From assembly GCF_024296865.1 (NCBI RefSeq), contig NZ_CP101134.1, positions 2,914,001 to 2,978,000 of the forward strand: a stretch of DNA of 64,000 nt, given 5' to 3'. Numbering within the stretch: the first letter of the stretch is position 1; the number at the start of each line of letters is the position of its first letter. Positions 34,426-42,556 of the stretch are shown piece after piece. A model generated the notes under the pieces. That model worked only from the letters and a program-made list of their open reading frames with translations. It made no database searches and was not told the origin of the DNA. The position numbers and the translations under genes are program-made. The stretch comes from Sphingobacterium sp. LZ7M1. GTDB lineage: Bacteria > Bacteroidota > Bacteroidia > Sphingobacteriales > Sphingobacteriaceae.

Positions 34426-35364
34426 TCAAATCTTGATTAATAACCAGTCCAATATTTTCTGATAAACATCCTTCTTTACATCCTCATTCAATAGTTCATG
34501 CCTCATTTTTGGATAAAGCTGATACTTGACATCCTTGCTCCCATGTTCGACCAACTCCTCAGCAGATTTTTTCACCCCTTTCCCAAAATCACCAATCGGA
34601 TCGTCCTCACCACTCAAAAACAGAACCGATAGCTCTTTTGGAATCTTTTTGACCCATCCGTTCCCACTGCCCCACAATGTCACCTGCGCCGCTCCATAAA
34701 AAGCATTGTCCGTAAAGTCTATCCCACAGTATTCATCAGTAAGGTAATTATCACGATTCTCCAAGTTTAGGCTCAACCAATTTAGATCCTCATGGTTGGG
34801 CTCATCCTTAAACTTCCTGTTATTGATCTGGGCAAACTTATCGTTCATAAAACTGGACCTGGAATTTGGAGCTACTCGATTAAGAACTCCCAAAAACTTC
34901 GTGCCCAGGGAGCTTCCCTTCATTGCATGTCCCGAACCGATCAGGACGGCTCCCCTAAATTCTTCCCCTATCTCCTGAATGACATTCCTCGAGATAAAGG
35001 AACCTAAAGAATGTCCTATAATGAAATGAGGCTGATCTTTGTACTGCGAATTCAAGAACTTCGACATGCCTATAGCTACCTGAATCAAAAACTCCCCAGG
35101 TTTGCTTTCATGGAAGAAACCTAATTCTTCTTTATCCTTGGCAGTTTGTCCATGACCAGGATGGTCATAGGTTAGGACTGCAAATCCGTTTTTCGAAAGA
35201 AAGGTAGCAAATTCATCGTATCGACCGCTGTGCTCCTGCATACCGTGCAGGACAATGATGCTGCCGAATATTTTGTCGGAGCTAGGAAGATATGAGTTGT
35301 AAAAGACGTCGAGGGTTGTGCCTTCAAAGGAAATGGAATGAGTTCCGGATTTTTTAATAGCCAT
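34426..35364 (-). CDS. Alpha/beta hydrolase, monoacylglycerol-lipase-like
   Basis: 312 residues, Hydrolase_4 (PF12146) type. VLHGMQEHSGRYDEFA is the oxyanion-hole motif near 40. The nucleophile is Ser119 in GHSLGS. The acid is the Asp in LFLSGEDDPIGDFG, and His is in YPKMRHELLNE. No signal peptide, so probably cytosolic. It should hydrolyse an ester of a lipid-like substrate; identity unknown. Surrounded by unrelated single genes on the minus strand. Confidence 0.9.
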   Translation of the reverse strand: MAIKKSGTHSISFEGTTLDVFYNSYLPSSDKIFGSIIVLHGMQEHSGRYDEFATFLSKNGFAVLTYDHPGHGQTAKDKEELGFFHESKPGEFLIQVAIGMSKFLNSQYKDQPHFIIGHSLGSFISRNVIQEIGEEFRGAVLIGSGHAMKGSSLGTKFLGVLNRVAPNSRSSFMNDKFAQINNRKFKDEPNHEDLNWLSLNLENRDNYLTDEYCGIDFTDNAFYGAAQVTLWGSGNGWVKKIPKELSVLFLSGEDDPIGDFGKGVKKSAEELVEHGSKDVKYQLYPKMRHELLNEDVKKDVYQKILDWLLIKI

Positions 35365-35453
35365 GTTTAAAGTTAAAGATTTGGAGAGAGGAAAGGAAAT
35401 GGGTAGGTTATAATTTAAACAGATTGACAGATAATTTTATAGATACTGTATTG

Positions 35454-35906
35454 TTAATCAGCTAATTTCATCCTTAACAGAGGGTAGTTTCTTCCTTGGT
35501 CGTCCTTATCAGTTCTTTCAAATATTTCAAACCCAAACCTATGATAAAACTTCACTGCTTTTGAGTTCTGCTCATTTACATCTACTTTGTCTGCATTTAG
35601 TTTTTTGACTGCGAAATGTAATAATTTCTGTCCCAGCCCTTGTCCGAAATATTTAGGGTCTAAAAAGAGCATTTCAATTTTCATATCCGCAACACCAATA
35701 AAACCTAATATTACTTTTCCATTTACTAAACAAAAAACCTGAAAATCATTGAAATTAATTGTACTGACTAATTCCTTAATTTCTTTAAAATCATTTGGGG
35801 TCAAGAAATCGTGTGTCGCAAGAACTGATTTTTCCCAAACAGTCAAAACTTGTTGCTTATATGCATCGGAATATTTAATAATTTCAAAGCTCTCAGAAGG
35901 CATCAT
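35454..35906 (-). CDS. GNAT-family N-acetyltransferase
   Basis: 150 residues. The GNAT fold is seen from VWEKSVLATHDFLTPND through VNGKVILGFIGV to the acetyl-CoA-binding signature DPKYFGQGLGQKLLHFA (the Q/RxxGxG/A loop), and ends with NEQNSKAVKFYHRFGFE, typical of motif B. It resembles YjaB/YhbS-type acetyltransferases; acceptor unknown. It is the last ordinary gene before the accessory segment that begins about 36.1 kb. Confidence 0.9.
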   Translation of the reverse strand: MMPSESFEIIKYSDAYKQQVLTVWEKSVLATHDFLTPNDFKEIKELVSTINFNDFQVFCLVNGKVILGFIGVADMKIEMLFLDPKYFGQGLGQKLLHFAVKKLNADKVDVNEQNSKAVKFYHRFGFEIFERTDKDDQGRNYPLLRMKLAD

Positions 35907-36306
35907 GCTAATATATTTATTGATTGCTGTTGCAAAATTAAATAAAATATCAACTGTATCTAATGATGTGATCGCTTTAGGGAAAGGATTAAAAAACGTT
36001 GTGACAACTGAAAGCCAAATGCATTCTCTAATTGCAAAATTGAACGCCTAAACAGCCTTTACATGATATTTTCAAAATGAAGCTGAAAATTAGATAGCCT
36101 CTAGGCAAACCCCGCCCGGCAAAAGGTTCGATCCCTTGAACCTTTGACAGTTAACTACACAGTACCACGTGTAAATGTAGGAGCTAAAAGGAAATCAAAA
36201 GCCAAAAATTAATTATTCATATTTAATTATTCGTTTAGACAGACCACATGTTGTCTTTTTTAGTTATTTTAAAAACTATACTTTTTATTAACCAAACTTT
36301 TTATTT
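35907..36306. other. Intergenic region at the left edge of the accessory segment
   Basis: 400 bp without a credible gene. It contains a tRNA-Ser-like fragment at 36123-36155 and, from about 36180 onward, a sharp rise in AT content. A frame running through to 36051 on the plus strand is partly antisense to the acetyltransferase gene and is not called. Confidence 0.5.
36123..36155. repeat. tRNA-Ser-like fragment (left end of accessory segment)
   Basis: AAGGTTCGATCCCT at 36123-36136 is repeated exactly at 41001-41014. GAACCTTTGACAGTTAAC at 36138-36155 matches 17 of 18 bases of the variable-arm region of tRNA-Ser(UGA) at 41086-41103. The two fragments are compatible with a decayed attachment site. 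Confidence 0.6.
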
Positions 36307-36797
36307 ATGAGAACGATATTTTTCTATTCGGTATTCTACTTTCAAAAATAAATGTATTTGCTCAAAGGGTTAGTTTAAATCAATTGTTGGAAATACAAGA
36401 TGAATCCGTTGTAATTGCTGAAGATTTACTATACAAAATGGGATTTCAATTTTCTCCATCTTCTAAGTTAGGTGAATATGATAGTTTTGATTTTATAAAG
36501 AATTCAAAAAATGATGTTTCTTATATGGGAATATCCAAAAAGGTTTTTGAAGATTATAATATTTCAACTACATTTTTCACGCTATATAGAACTGATTATA
36601 ATCTTATCAAACAAGAGTTAACATCTTTAGGTTTTAAACATACCGAAACAGAAAGTGTAGATAGTACCACAACTCATTATTATAAAAAAGGTGATACTAT
36701 CATTGAATTAAGTTATAATTATTATGAGCAAGCTGAAATCTTTCAGTATTTCATCAATATAACTAGCGAAAGTGGTTTTAGATATTATATGTTATGA
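36307..36797 (+). pseudogene. Secreted small protein with a frameshift in its signal peptide
   Basis: ATG 36307 opens MRTIFF but the frame stops at 36349. If the five-T run at 36319-36323 had six T the frame would continue as a signal peptide (LFGILLSKINVFAQ) into RVSLNQLLEIQDES and on to the stop at 36797, giving about 163 residues. Without repair only an internal non-ATG start would give the 137-residue body. The mature part (DLLYKMGFQFSPSSKLGEYD, ending ESGFRYYML) resembles no family known to me. Either a decayed gene, a length-variable tract or an error. Confidence 0.55.
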
Positions 36798-36857
36798 AAT
36801 AGGAAATGATTTATTATTAATATAGATTATATAAGATAGAATGCTACCCATAATAAA

Positions 36858-37667
36858 TTAGGCTTTTTTATTACTTATTTTTAACCAATCCTCAAGCCTG
36901 ATTTCTTTTACATTGTCTTCAGCTTTATAATTATTTATTATATTAACTATTTCTTCTTCATTTAGATGTTTAGAATTATTCAATGGTTTTATTAAATAAT
37001 GTTTAACGTTCTGAATGGTAACAATCAATTCTACTTCATCTTCTACCGATTTATAATTATTCCTATTAGAAACAAAATAGTTCAAATTATTTAAGAATGA
37101 GAAAAAATCTCTACCTAAACTATTAAAAACTATTAACCTTAATAAGTTCATATCAATAACATCAAAGCCATCTTGGTATATAAGCTTATTTATTACATTG
37201 AAATGTAAATCAATTTTGGATAAAAGAGTCTCAATTTGAGTCAAGTGAATTTTAAGAAATTCAAGAGATATTTCCCTTTCTCCTAACTGATTATTTATAG
37301 ATAAAATATCTAGGTAATTATTATCTTGTTTCAATTCTGTGACTAATGCGATCAATAAATCAGTTCCCCTTTGTAATTTATTGGAAATAATATTATTATT
37401 AACTTCATCTTGTTGGTTCTGTAAAGCATCTTTTTGGAATAATAAAGTTTTATAAAGTAATAAAACACTTATCAGACCGATAAACGAACCAACAACACCA
37501 CCAAAAAAATCACCCACATTTCCGGTAGCTTGAATATTAAGTTCCCCCTTCAGCAAGAAATAATTTCCACATAAGGAGGTTAAGAATATTATTGATATTA
37601 ATCCTGCAATAATAGATACTATAATTATTACCGTATCAATAGTCTGATATTTATTTTTAGCTTTCAT
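36858..37667 (-). CDS. Two-TM protein resembling putative phage abortive-infection proteins
   Basis: 269 residues. Two membrane helices (about 12-34 and 52-72) bracket the short loop GELNIQATGNVGDFFGGVVG; the GDFFGG(V)xG motif and the following LLLYKTLLFQKDALQNQQDE amphipathic coiled segment match the pattern of the putative phage abortive-infection family (PF16872-like). The remaining 190 residues are cytosolic, helical and Asn/Leu-rich, with no enzymatic motif. Base composition is clearly AT-richer than the flanking genes. Function and partner unknown; a defence role is inferred only from the topology, motif and location. Confidence 0.6.
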   Translation of the reverse strand: MKAKNKYQTIDTVIIIVSIIAGLISIIFLTSLCGNYFLLKGELNIQATGNVGDFFGGVVGSFIGLISVLLLYKTLLFQKDALQNQQDEVNNNIISNKLQRGTDLLIALVTELKQDNNYLDILSINNQLGEREISLEFLKIHLTQIETLLSKIDLHFNVINKLIYQDGFDVIDMNLLRLIVFNSLGRDFFSFLNNLNYFVSNRNNYKSVEDEVELIVTIQNVKHYLIKPLNNSKHLNEEEIVNIINNYKAEDNVKEIRLEDWLKISNKKA

Positions 37668-37798
37668 TAGCTTTATTTTTTGTTAAATAATAGGGTTGAA
37701 ATATCTAATATAAAAAATAAACCTATTGATTATTGTATGTCCTAGAGAATTGGATTCTAATTGTGTTTGTTCATTGTATCGTACTTTTCCCCAATATG

Positions 37799-38162
37799 GA
37801 CTTTTTACTTATCATTGGTATTTTCATCGGAATAGTCGTTATAACTGCCTTAATGAGAGCTAAAAAAACAATATACCAATCAGGTCTAAACAATTACCTG
37901 ACACCTTTGGTTAAGGTGCTGATGATATGCTTGCGTTAATGGTCAGTCATATGTTTCAACTGCATTTTATGCCAATAGTACCATTACTTTAGATAGTTGC
38001 AGTTTTACCACAGCAGAATTGAAATCAATTATGGAAAATCTTGGTGATTTGACTGGACTGGATTTTTGGACATTCATAAAGGAGCGTTTGAGCGGAAATA
38101 ACAAAAATTATTCAAAGCATGATGATAAGATAGGTGAAAAATTAATTATGTTTAAGGTCTAA
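37799..38162 (+). pseudogene. Broken gene, membrane-anchored protein remnant
   Basis: ATG 37799 opens a membrane segment (MDFLLIIGIFIGIVVITALM) that runs to a stop at 37937. A protein-like sequence continues in the other frames, first GADDMLALMV (37915 onward), then VNGQSYVSTAFYANSTITLD to the stop at 38160-38162 (ending GEKLIMFKV). Two small shifts would join them into one protein of about 120 residues. No known family recognised. It precedes the 92-residue gene at 38180 by 17 bp, so the two may once have been one unit. Confidence 0.45.
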
Positions 38163-38179
38163 TCAAACTAATTAAAGAT

Positions 38180-38458
38180 ATGAATCCAAAAAACAACGAA
38201 CTTAACCGGGAAAATTTAAAAATAGTTTTAGGGAAACTTAAATCTGTCAAGACCCTAGATGAATTAAATGAATATTGTGATTTTAGTGTTGAAAATTTGT
38301 TCAACGGTTTAAGTAACCATACAGTTCAAAGTACTACACTAAGCGTTTTACCTGATAACATAACCTTTGAAGATGCTAAAAAGCAGAGAATAAATGAACT
38401 AACAAAACTAATTGATGAACTTGAAAAAAATAAAGAGTTTAAAACAGAAGAAGAATAA
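38180..38458 (+). CDS. Small acidic hypothetical protein, 92 aa
   Basis: Starts MNPKNNELNRENLKIVLGKL; all-helical, charged, with a C-terminal coiled stretch (KKQRINELTKLIDELEKNKE) and an acidic tail TEEE. No membrane segment, no signal. No family recognised. It sits 17 bp after the broken membrane-protein gene and is followed at once by a strong terminator, so it ends a short transcription unit. Coding potential looks real from codon pattern and the well-placed terminator. Confidence 0.6.
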   Translation: MNPKNNELNRENLKIVLGKLKSVKTLDELNEYCDFSVENLFNGLSNHTVQSTTLSVLPDNITFEDAKKQRINELTKLIDELEKNKEFKTEEE

Positions 38459-38462
38459 AAAC

Positions 38463-38499
38463 AAAAAAAGGGATAACTGACTAAACTATCCCTTTTTTT
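38463..38499 (+). terminator. Intrinsic terminator after the 92-aa gene
   Basis: AAAAAAAGGGATA / TATCCCTTTTTTT stem with an eleven-base loop and T-run; 5 bp after the stop. Confidence 0.85.
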
Positions 38500-38631
38500 A
38501 TTTTGTTTTTTAAGCGTTCGTTCTCTAATTCCAACTGCTTTACATCATTTTCCATTCCTGAATTATCTGAACTTGGTATTTAATTCTTCTATCCATATTT
38601 AATTTCATTGCTATTCTTGTTTTTTTATTTC

Positions 38632-38666
38632 ATAATGGTATCCCCCATGTTGGGGGATACCATTAT
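38632..38666. repeat. 16-bp perfect hairpin
   Basis: ATAATGGTATCCCCCA at 38632-38647 and its exact complement at 38651-38666 with loop TGT. A TTTATG follows on the plus strand. The context is otherwise AT-rich with no gene; it may be a terminator of an undetected transcript or a mobile-element end. Confidence 0.75.
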
Positions 38667-39360
38667 TTTATGATAATTTTTTGTTGTTTAAGACGGTTTT
38701 AGACACTTTGTATCGTTCAGCTTTATGCCATTCTCAAAAGATAATCGATTCTAGGCTACCTTCTGAAGGTCTACATTAATATTTTGGTTGGCTATCAACT
38801 GCTGAAATCATGACATTCACAACCTTAATATTATTCTTTACCAGATAATCAAACATATATCAAAAATGAAAAAAACAAGTTTTATAAAAAATATAACCAC
38901 AGGTATAGGTTATTTTTATAAAAAACAATGAAGTGGATACTTTATAACTTTTCCAAAAGATAACCGATTTTAGATCCTAATGGGAGTTTAATTTTCAAAG
39001 GTTTAACTCCTTGGTGGGTGGTTGGAGGCGCAACCCCTTCTATATTGACTATCCCAGTAACAGATCACTGTGAGGTTATTGAGATATTAGGAATATTGTT
39101 TATCTACGTAACAACCTCAACCAATTGAGATATTTCTATTTTATTTTAAAAGCCTAACCTTAGTTTCAATCCTGTTGAGATTTCAAGATTGAAATTAAGA
39201 TTAAACATACTTGTGTTTATTACCTTATTGAGATAGTTTAAAACAATTGAGTTAAACATAATTGTTTCAAGTTTGAATACTTTAACTAATTAAGATAAAA
39301 ATATCCGCACAGATTCCATATATCGATATATTTGCAACACAACAAACCAAACATTGAACT
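38667..39360. other. Non-coding stretch upstream of the 270-aa membrane gene
   Basis: About 690 bp. Holds a direct repeat AAAAGATAAYCGATTYTAG (about 38737-38756 and 38955-38973), a protein-like frame without ATG at 38964-39128 (PILDPNGSLIFKGLTPWWVV start), and scattered ATTGAGATA words (39078, 39124, 39227). A -7-like box TATATTTG at 39327-39334 precedes the gene at 39361. No intact gene. Confidence 0.5.
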
Positions 39361-40173
39361 ATGAACAAATACCTGAAATTCTCACTAATCACTATCACAG
39401 CCTTTATTGCATTCTTTTACGGCTATTACGAACTGTTCAACCAATATCTTGAATCCCCAACAAACAGCTTAGAAGCAAGCAACACCACCATACAGTTCAT
39501 ATTATTGATAACAGGCATAATCACAATCGTATTCCTGTATATCAACTATCAACAACAAAGAAATCAAATCAAGGTTCAGCAAAACGAACTGGAAAGCAAC
39601 AGAAAGGATGTAGAATTCAACAGGGCAATAGATTTGATATACAAACAACTGGAAAGGACAAAACAACAACTCAATATTGGGTTTTCAGATTTAATGGACA
39701 TAAGAAGCACAATCAAAGAAAACAATTTCTGCCTAGTAGAACATCACAGCCTTGTTGGAATCACCAAAAAATTCAAAGCAGAGCAAAATATCTATGAGAC
39801 CATTTTAAAAAAATCAAGGCTAGATCCTGAAGACCGTAAATTCCTAATAAGGCTGATATATGAAAACCTTTTCAATGAAACCAAAACCTTCATAAGTATG
39901 TTCAATCAAGATTTCAAGAAAGAACTGGAAAGAGAAGGTAAATATGAAGAAATAAAGGAAATATTTATTGGAAGAAGGATTGAAGCATTAAGGAAAACAC
40001 CCGACTTTGCAAACGCCTCAACAAAAAACATCTTAAAGTATATCGACAATGAAGAAATCAAAACCCTTGAATCTACCTATACACAGCACCAACAAGACTG
40101 CAAGTCTATGGTTAATATCTATGAGCTGTTAAGAAAGAACAATGTACCAATACCTGATTCCATATTTCAATAA
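39361..40173 (+). CDS. Two-TM protein with long cytosolic coiled-coil domain
   Basis: 270 residues. Membrane segments at about 7-27 and 43-62; then an amphipathic coiled coil (NYQQQRNQIKVQQNELESNR) and a helical cytosolic domain to residue 270 with charged motifs (RLDPEDRKFLIRLIYENLFN). No enzymatic motif. It shares topology, not clear sequence, with the 269-residue gene at 36858. AT content is high. Promoter -7 box TATATTTG about 30 bp upstream. Unknown function; resembles small-membrane effector designs in defence loci, inference only. Confidence 0.7.
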   Translation: MNKYLKFSLITITAFIAFFYGYYELFNQYLESPTNSLEASNTTIQFILLITGIITIVFLYINYQQQRNQIKVQQNELESNRKDVEFNRAIDLIYKQLERTKQQLNIGFSDLMDIRSTIKENNFCLVEHHSLVGITKKFKAEQNIYETILKKSRLDPEDRKFLIRLIYENLFNETKTFISMFNQDFKKELEREGKYEEIKEIFIGRRIEALRKTPDFANASTKNILKYIDNEEIKTLESTYTQHQQDCKSMVNIYELLRKNNVPIPDSIFQ

Positions 40174-40919
40174 AATCAAACTGAACATTGTTCTGTTTTG
40201 TCATATATTTATTAAATAATATTCTGTTTAATATTCCTTAAGGTATGGGTTTATATACGGTTTATTGATGCGGTTTGATAAAAATAGGTGTTTTTTGACC
40301 TTTGATGTGTTGTAAAAACAATATGTTAGCAAAACACAACAGGTTGGTATATAGAGAATTAATCAAGTATTAAGCAAAATTTTAGTAAATGTCGCTGTCT
40401 ATGCCCCGACAAAGTGAACTAACCAATCAACCTTACCAATCACCGCGACAGAATCATTCACAGAAGTCTTGTAAAAAACTATCTCAACCGCATCCAAATC
40501 ATTTAATAAAAAATAAAATAGTCTCAACAGTAATCTATAACAACCACCTTATTACAATCCAAATAAACAGTGCCAAAACTGTGTCTAAAGTTTAAACTAA
40601 TTAGTTTAAAATATCTAATCTTCAAAGCTATCAATAATCAATTTCGAATTTCATAATTTGAATGGGGCATAATAATAAATCTAATAACTGTACTTTCAAA
40701 GGGAATGGTGATATGAATTTGAAAATTTGAATGGGGAATAATTATGAATATGATAATTTGAAAACTAAAATAAAAATGTGCTCTGTTGAAGCAAATAGTA
40801 TTAGGAAATGATATTGAAAATCAGTAATTCTATTGCTTTAACGTTCATTAAAAAAGGGATTCGAGTACTGGATCACCTGAACCCCATGTGATGATTTAAT
40901 CATCATTCTAATGACTACA
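40174..40919. other. Non-coding AT-rich stretch
   Basis: About 750 bp. A weak 68-codon frame (40389-40595) is Gln/Asn/Ser-rich and not convincing. Two copies of AATTTGAATGGGG(C/A)ATAAT lie at 40655-40674 and 40724-40743. No other structure recognised. Confidence 0.4.
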
Positions 40920-41014
40920 CGGAGAGTGAGGGATTGGTTCAGCCCCACATGCCCCCAGCGCAAACCCTGAACCCCCTGCGGGTCGAACCCAGGCCAACAC
41001 AAGGTTCGATCCCT
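40920..41014. repeat. tRNA-Ser 3'-end fragment and direct repeat (right end of accessory segment)
   Basis: CGGAGAGTGAGGGATT at 40920-40935 is a 16-bp exact copy of 41061-41076, the 3' end of tRNA-Ser(UGA). Then about 65 bp of CCC-rich sequence and AAGGTTCGATCCCT at 41001-41014, identical to 36123-36136. Consistent with repeated recombination at the tRNA 3' end. Confidence 0.65.
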
Positions 41015-41023
41015 CACCTACGC

Positions 41024-41057
41024 AAAAAAGCCTTCATCTATTCGATGAAGGCTTTTT
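41024..41057 (-). terminator. Terminator of tRNA-Ser(UGA)
   Basis: AAAAAGCCTTCATC / GATGAAGGCTTTTT perfect 14-bp stem, loop TATTC, directly after the tRNA 3' end on the minus strand. Confidence 0.85.
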
Positions 41058-41060
41058 GTG

Positions 41061-41145
41061 CGGAGAGTGAGGGATTCGAACCCCCGAACCTGTGACAGTT
41101 AACGGTTTTCAAGACCGCCGCATTCGACCACTCTGCCAACTCTCC
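41061..41145 (-). tRNA. tRNA-Ser (anticodon UGA)
   Basis: 85 nt on the minus strand. Acceptor stem GGAGAGT / ACTCTCC with discriminator G; D-loop region GCAGAGTGGTCGAATGCGGC; anticodon loop CTTGAAA (TGA); long variable arm with CCGTTAACTGTCACAGG; T arm GGGGGTTCGAATCCC. No encoded CCA. It is the probable integration target of the accessory segment to its left. Confidence 0.95.
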
Positions 41146-41386
41146 GCGACAAAAGTACAAATTCTGACTTGATCTCCAAATAAAAAATGAAAATAATATG
41201 GTTTAAAATCCCCTTTATAGCCTAATTAAGCTGATTTTTAACCCATTAGAGCAGGAAATTATTTTATCCAATGCAGTATTTTTTATTGCACATTAATAAT
41301 ATAGAGGAAAGGCCGGCGAAATATTAAAAATATGTACTTGGAAGGCAATTAGTTAATGATTATTCAAGTAAAAAAAGCGATTTTAT

Positions 41387-41417
41387 TTTGCTTTTATCAA
41401 GCAAATACCTACTTTTG
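41387..41417 (+). promoter_or_regulatory. Promoter of tRNA-Arg
   Basis: TTTG at 41387-41390, 19 bp, then TACTTTTG (TAnnTTTG) at 41410-41417: exact match to the Bacteroidota -33/-7 consensus, 14 bp before the tRNA. Confidence 0.75.
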
Positions 41418-41431
41418 CTTCACAAAATCAG

Positions 41432-41505
41432 GCGCCAATAGCTCAGCTGGATAGAGCAACGGTTTTCTAAACCGTAGGTCTTAGGTTCGAACCCTAATTG
41501 GCGTA
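41432..41505 (+). tRNA. tRNA-Arg (anticodon UCU)
   Basis: 74 nt. Acceptor GCGCCAA pairing with TTGGCGT (G-U at the first pair), discriminator A; D arm GCTCAGCTGGATAGAGC; anticodon stem-loop ACGGT-TTTCTAA-ACCGT; T arm TTAGGTTCGAACCCTAA. CCA is not encoded. Confidence 0.95.
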
Positions 41506-41508
41506 CTT

Positions 41509-41541
41509 AAAAGCTCTCTTCTTAGAGAGCTTTTCTGTTTT
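41509..41541 (+). terminator. Terminator of tRNA-Arg
   Basis: AAAAGCTCTCT / AGAGAGCTTTT, loop TCTT, followed by CTGTTTT; 4 bp after the tRNA. Confidence 0.85.
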
Positions 41542-41614
41542 CTAATAGTCCAGAATATTTTCACCCAACATTATATCTCATTTTATTACCAGCATCCCTC
41601 CTACCATAACCCAA

Positions 41615-41860
41615 TCTTCAATTGAAATAGTTTACTCATCTTACGATTCGTAATGACAAACCCAGCTATTTATAATAAAAATAGATTCTTCGTTAACACT
41701 CTGAATCCCTCTCAAGTACATGTTAGATTATGAACGATCAGTGAGGAATCTGCTCGGTTCTCCTTCCCAACCCTGTCATCCTTTACCGAAGGTAAAGGAA
41801 CTGTACGCCAATGCAATTATTGTTTGCATGGTCCCGAAAATCATCGTGCCTCAGGTGGTC
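41615..41860. repeat. Multi-hairpin dispersed repeat, copy C (3' part only)
   Basis: Aligns with 9320-9570: shared blocks include TCATCTTACGATT, AATAGATTCTTCG, ACTCTGAATC, GAACGAT, GAATCTG and CTGTACGCCAATGCAATTAT. It keeps the closing stem AGATTCTTC / GAGGAATCT with the same inner layout. The 5' part carrying the GTTACTTTTGG palindromes is missing. No gene. Confidence 0.75.
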
Positions 41861-41890
41861 ACTGGCAAAGAAAGGCAAAACCTCCCTCCT

Positions 41891-42056
41891 CGTTAAAAAA
41901 TGTTAATCCGAATTGCCAAATATAAGATAGGCACAGGCTTTGTGTTTTTATAGTACAAACAGAGTAAAAGAGTAATGAGTAAATAATTTCATAATTTAGG
42001 TTAATAATTGGTTAGTAAAAAAAATCCTAAGCTTCCCCAGCTTAGGATTTTTGTTT
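41891..42056 (+). ncRNA. sRNA-like element, copy 1
   Basis: About 165 bp starting GTTAAAAAATGTTAATC, containing AATTTCATAATTTAGGTTAA and ending in terminator hairpin AAATCCTAAGC / GCTTAGGATTT (loop TTCCCCA) plus T-run. Nearly identical to copy 2; also matched by copy 3. No open frame is shared. The conserved upstream block may be its promoter. Type of RNA unknown. Confidence 0.6.
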
Positions 42057-42074
42057 TGGGGATAATCTTAACCT

Positions 42075-42182
42075 CATTCGAGACACATTCGGAATTTTCG
42101 CAAAATGTTTAAAATAATATTCAATGTATCCTCGGGCAATCTTCAATGAATTTCAAAGGATTTCTCGAATATGTCTCGAATG
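42075..42182. repeat. Palindromic dispersed repeat, copy 2
   Basis: About 108 bp bounded by CATTCGAGACACATTCGGA (42075-42093) and TCTCGAATATGTCTCGAATG (42163-42182), which are near-perfect inverted copies. Part of it aligns with the minus strand of 8440-8525. Confidence 0.65.
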
Positions 42183-42340
42183 AGACCCGAAGGAAAGTAA
42201 GCTATGTTCAACTATACATTGAATAGAATTTTGGAAAAGAATGTCAGGAAAACTGACCAAATCTAACCCATCCAACAGCTTGTTTCTTGAATAGTAGATT
42301 TACTCCTAATCCCGCTTGAAAGGCTTTCAAACTAAATTTC

Positions 42341-42505
42341 CGTTAAAAAATGTTAATCCACATTACCAAATATAAGATAGGCATAGGCTTTGCGTTTAAT
42401 ATAGTACAAACAGAGTAAAAGAGTAAAGAGTAAATAATTTCATAATTTAGGTTAATAATTGGTTAGTTATAAAAATCCTAAGCTTCCCCGGCTTAGGATT
42501 TTTTT
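42341..42505 (+). ncRNA. sRNA-like element, copy 2
   Basis: Same layout as copy 1, 450 bp further on: GTTAAAAAATGTTAATCC opening, TAAATAATTTCATAATTTAG core and terminator AAATCCTAAGC / GCTTAGGATTT with loop TTCCCCG and T-run. Confidence 0.6.
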
Positions 42506-42556
42506 ATGTGCTGTATTTTCTTTCAACCAAAACACAGTATTAACTGTTTAATAAGC

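Noticed and set aside
35749-36051. 100-codon plus-strand frame
   Set aside because: The first half is antisense to the acetyltransferase gene. The last 35 residues look slightly protein-like but no start or family supports it.
39160-39195. Possible CRISPR-repeat-like GATTGAAAC words
   Set aside because: Only one inverted pair (TTTCAATC / GATTGAAA); no regularly spaced units or spacers.
40389-40595. 68-codon open frame
   Set aside because: Gln/Ser/Asn/His-rich, no convincing start context, no domain.
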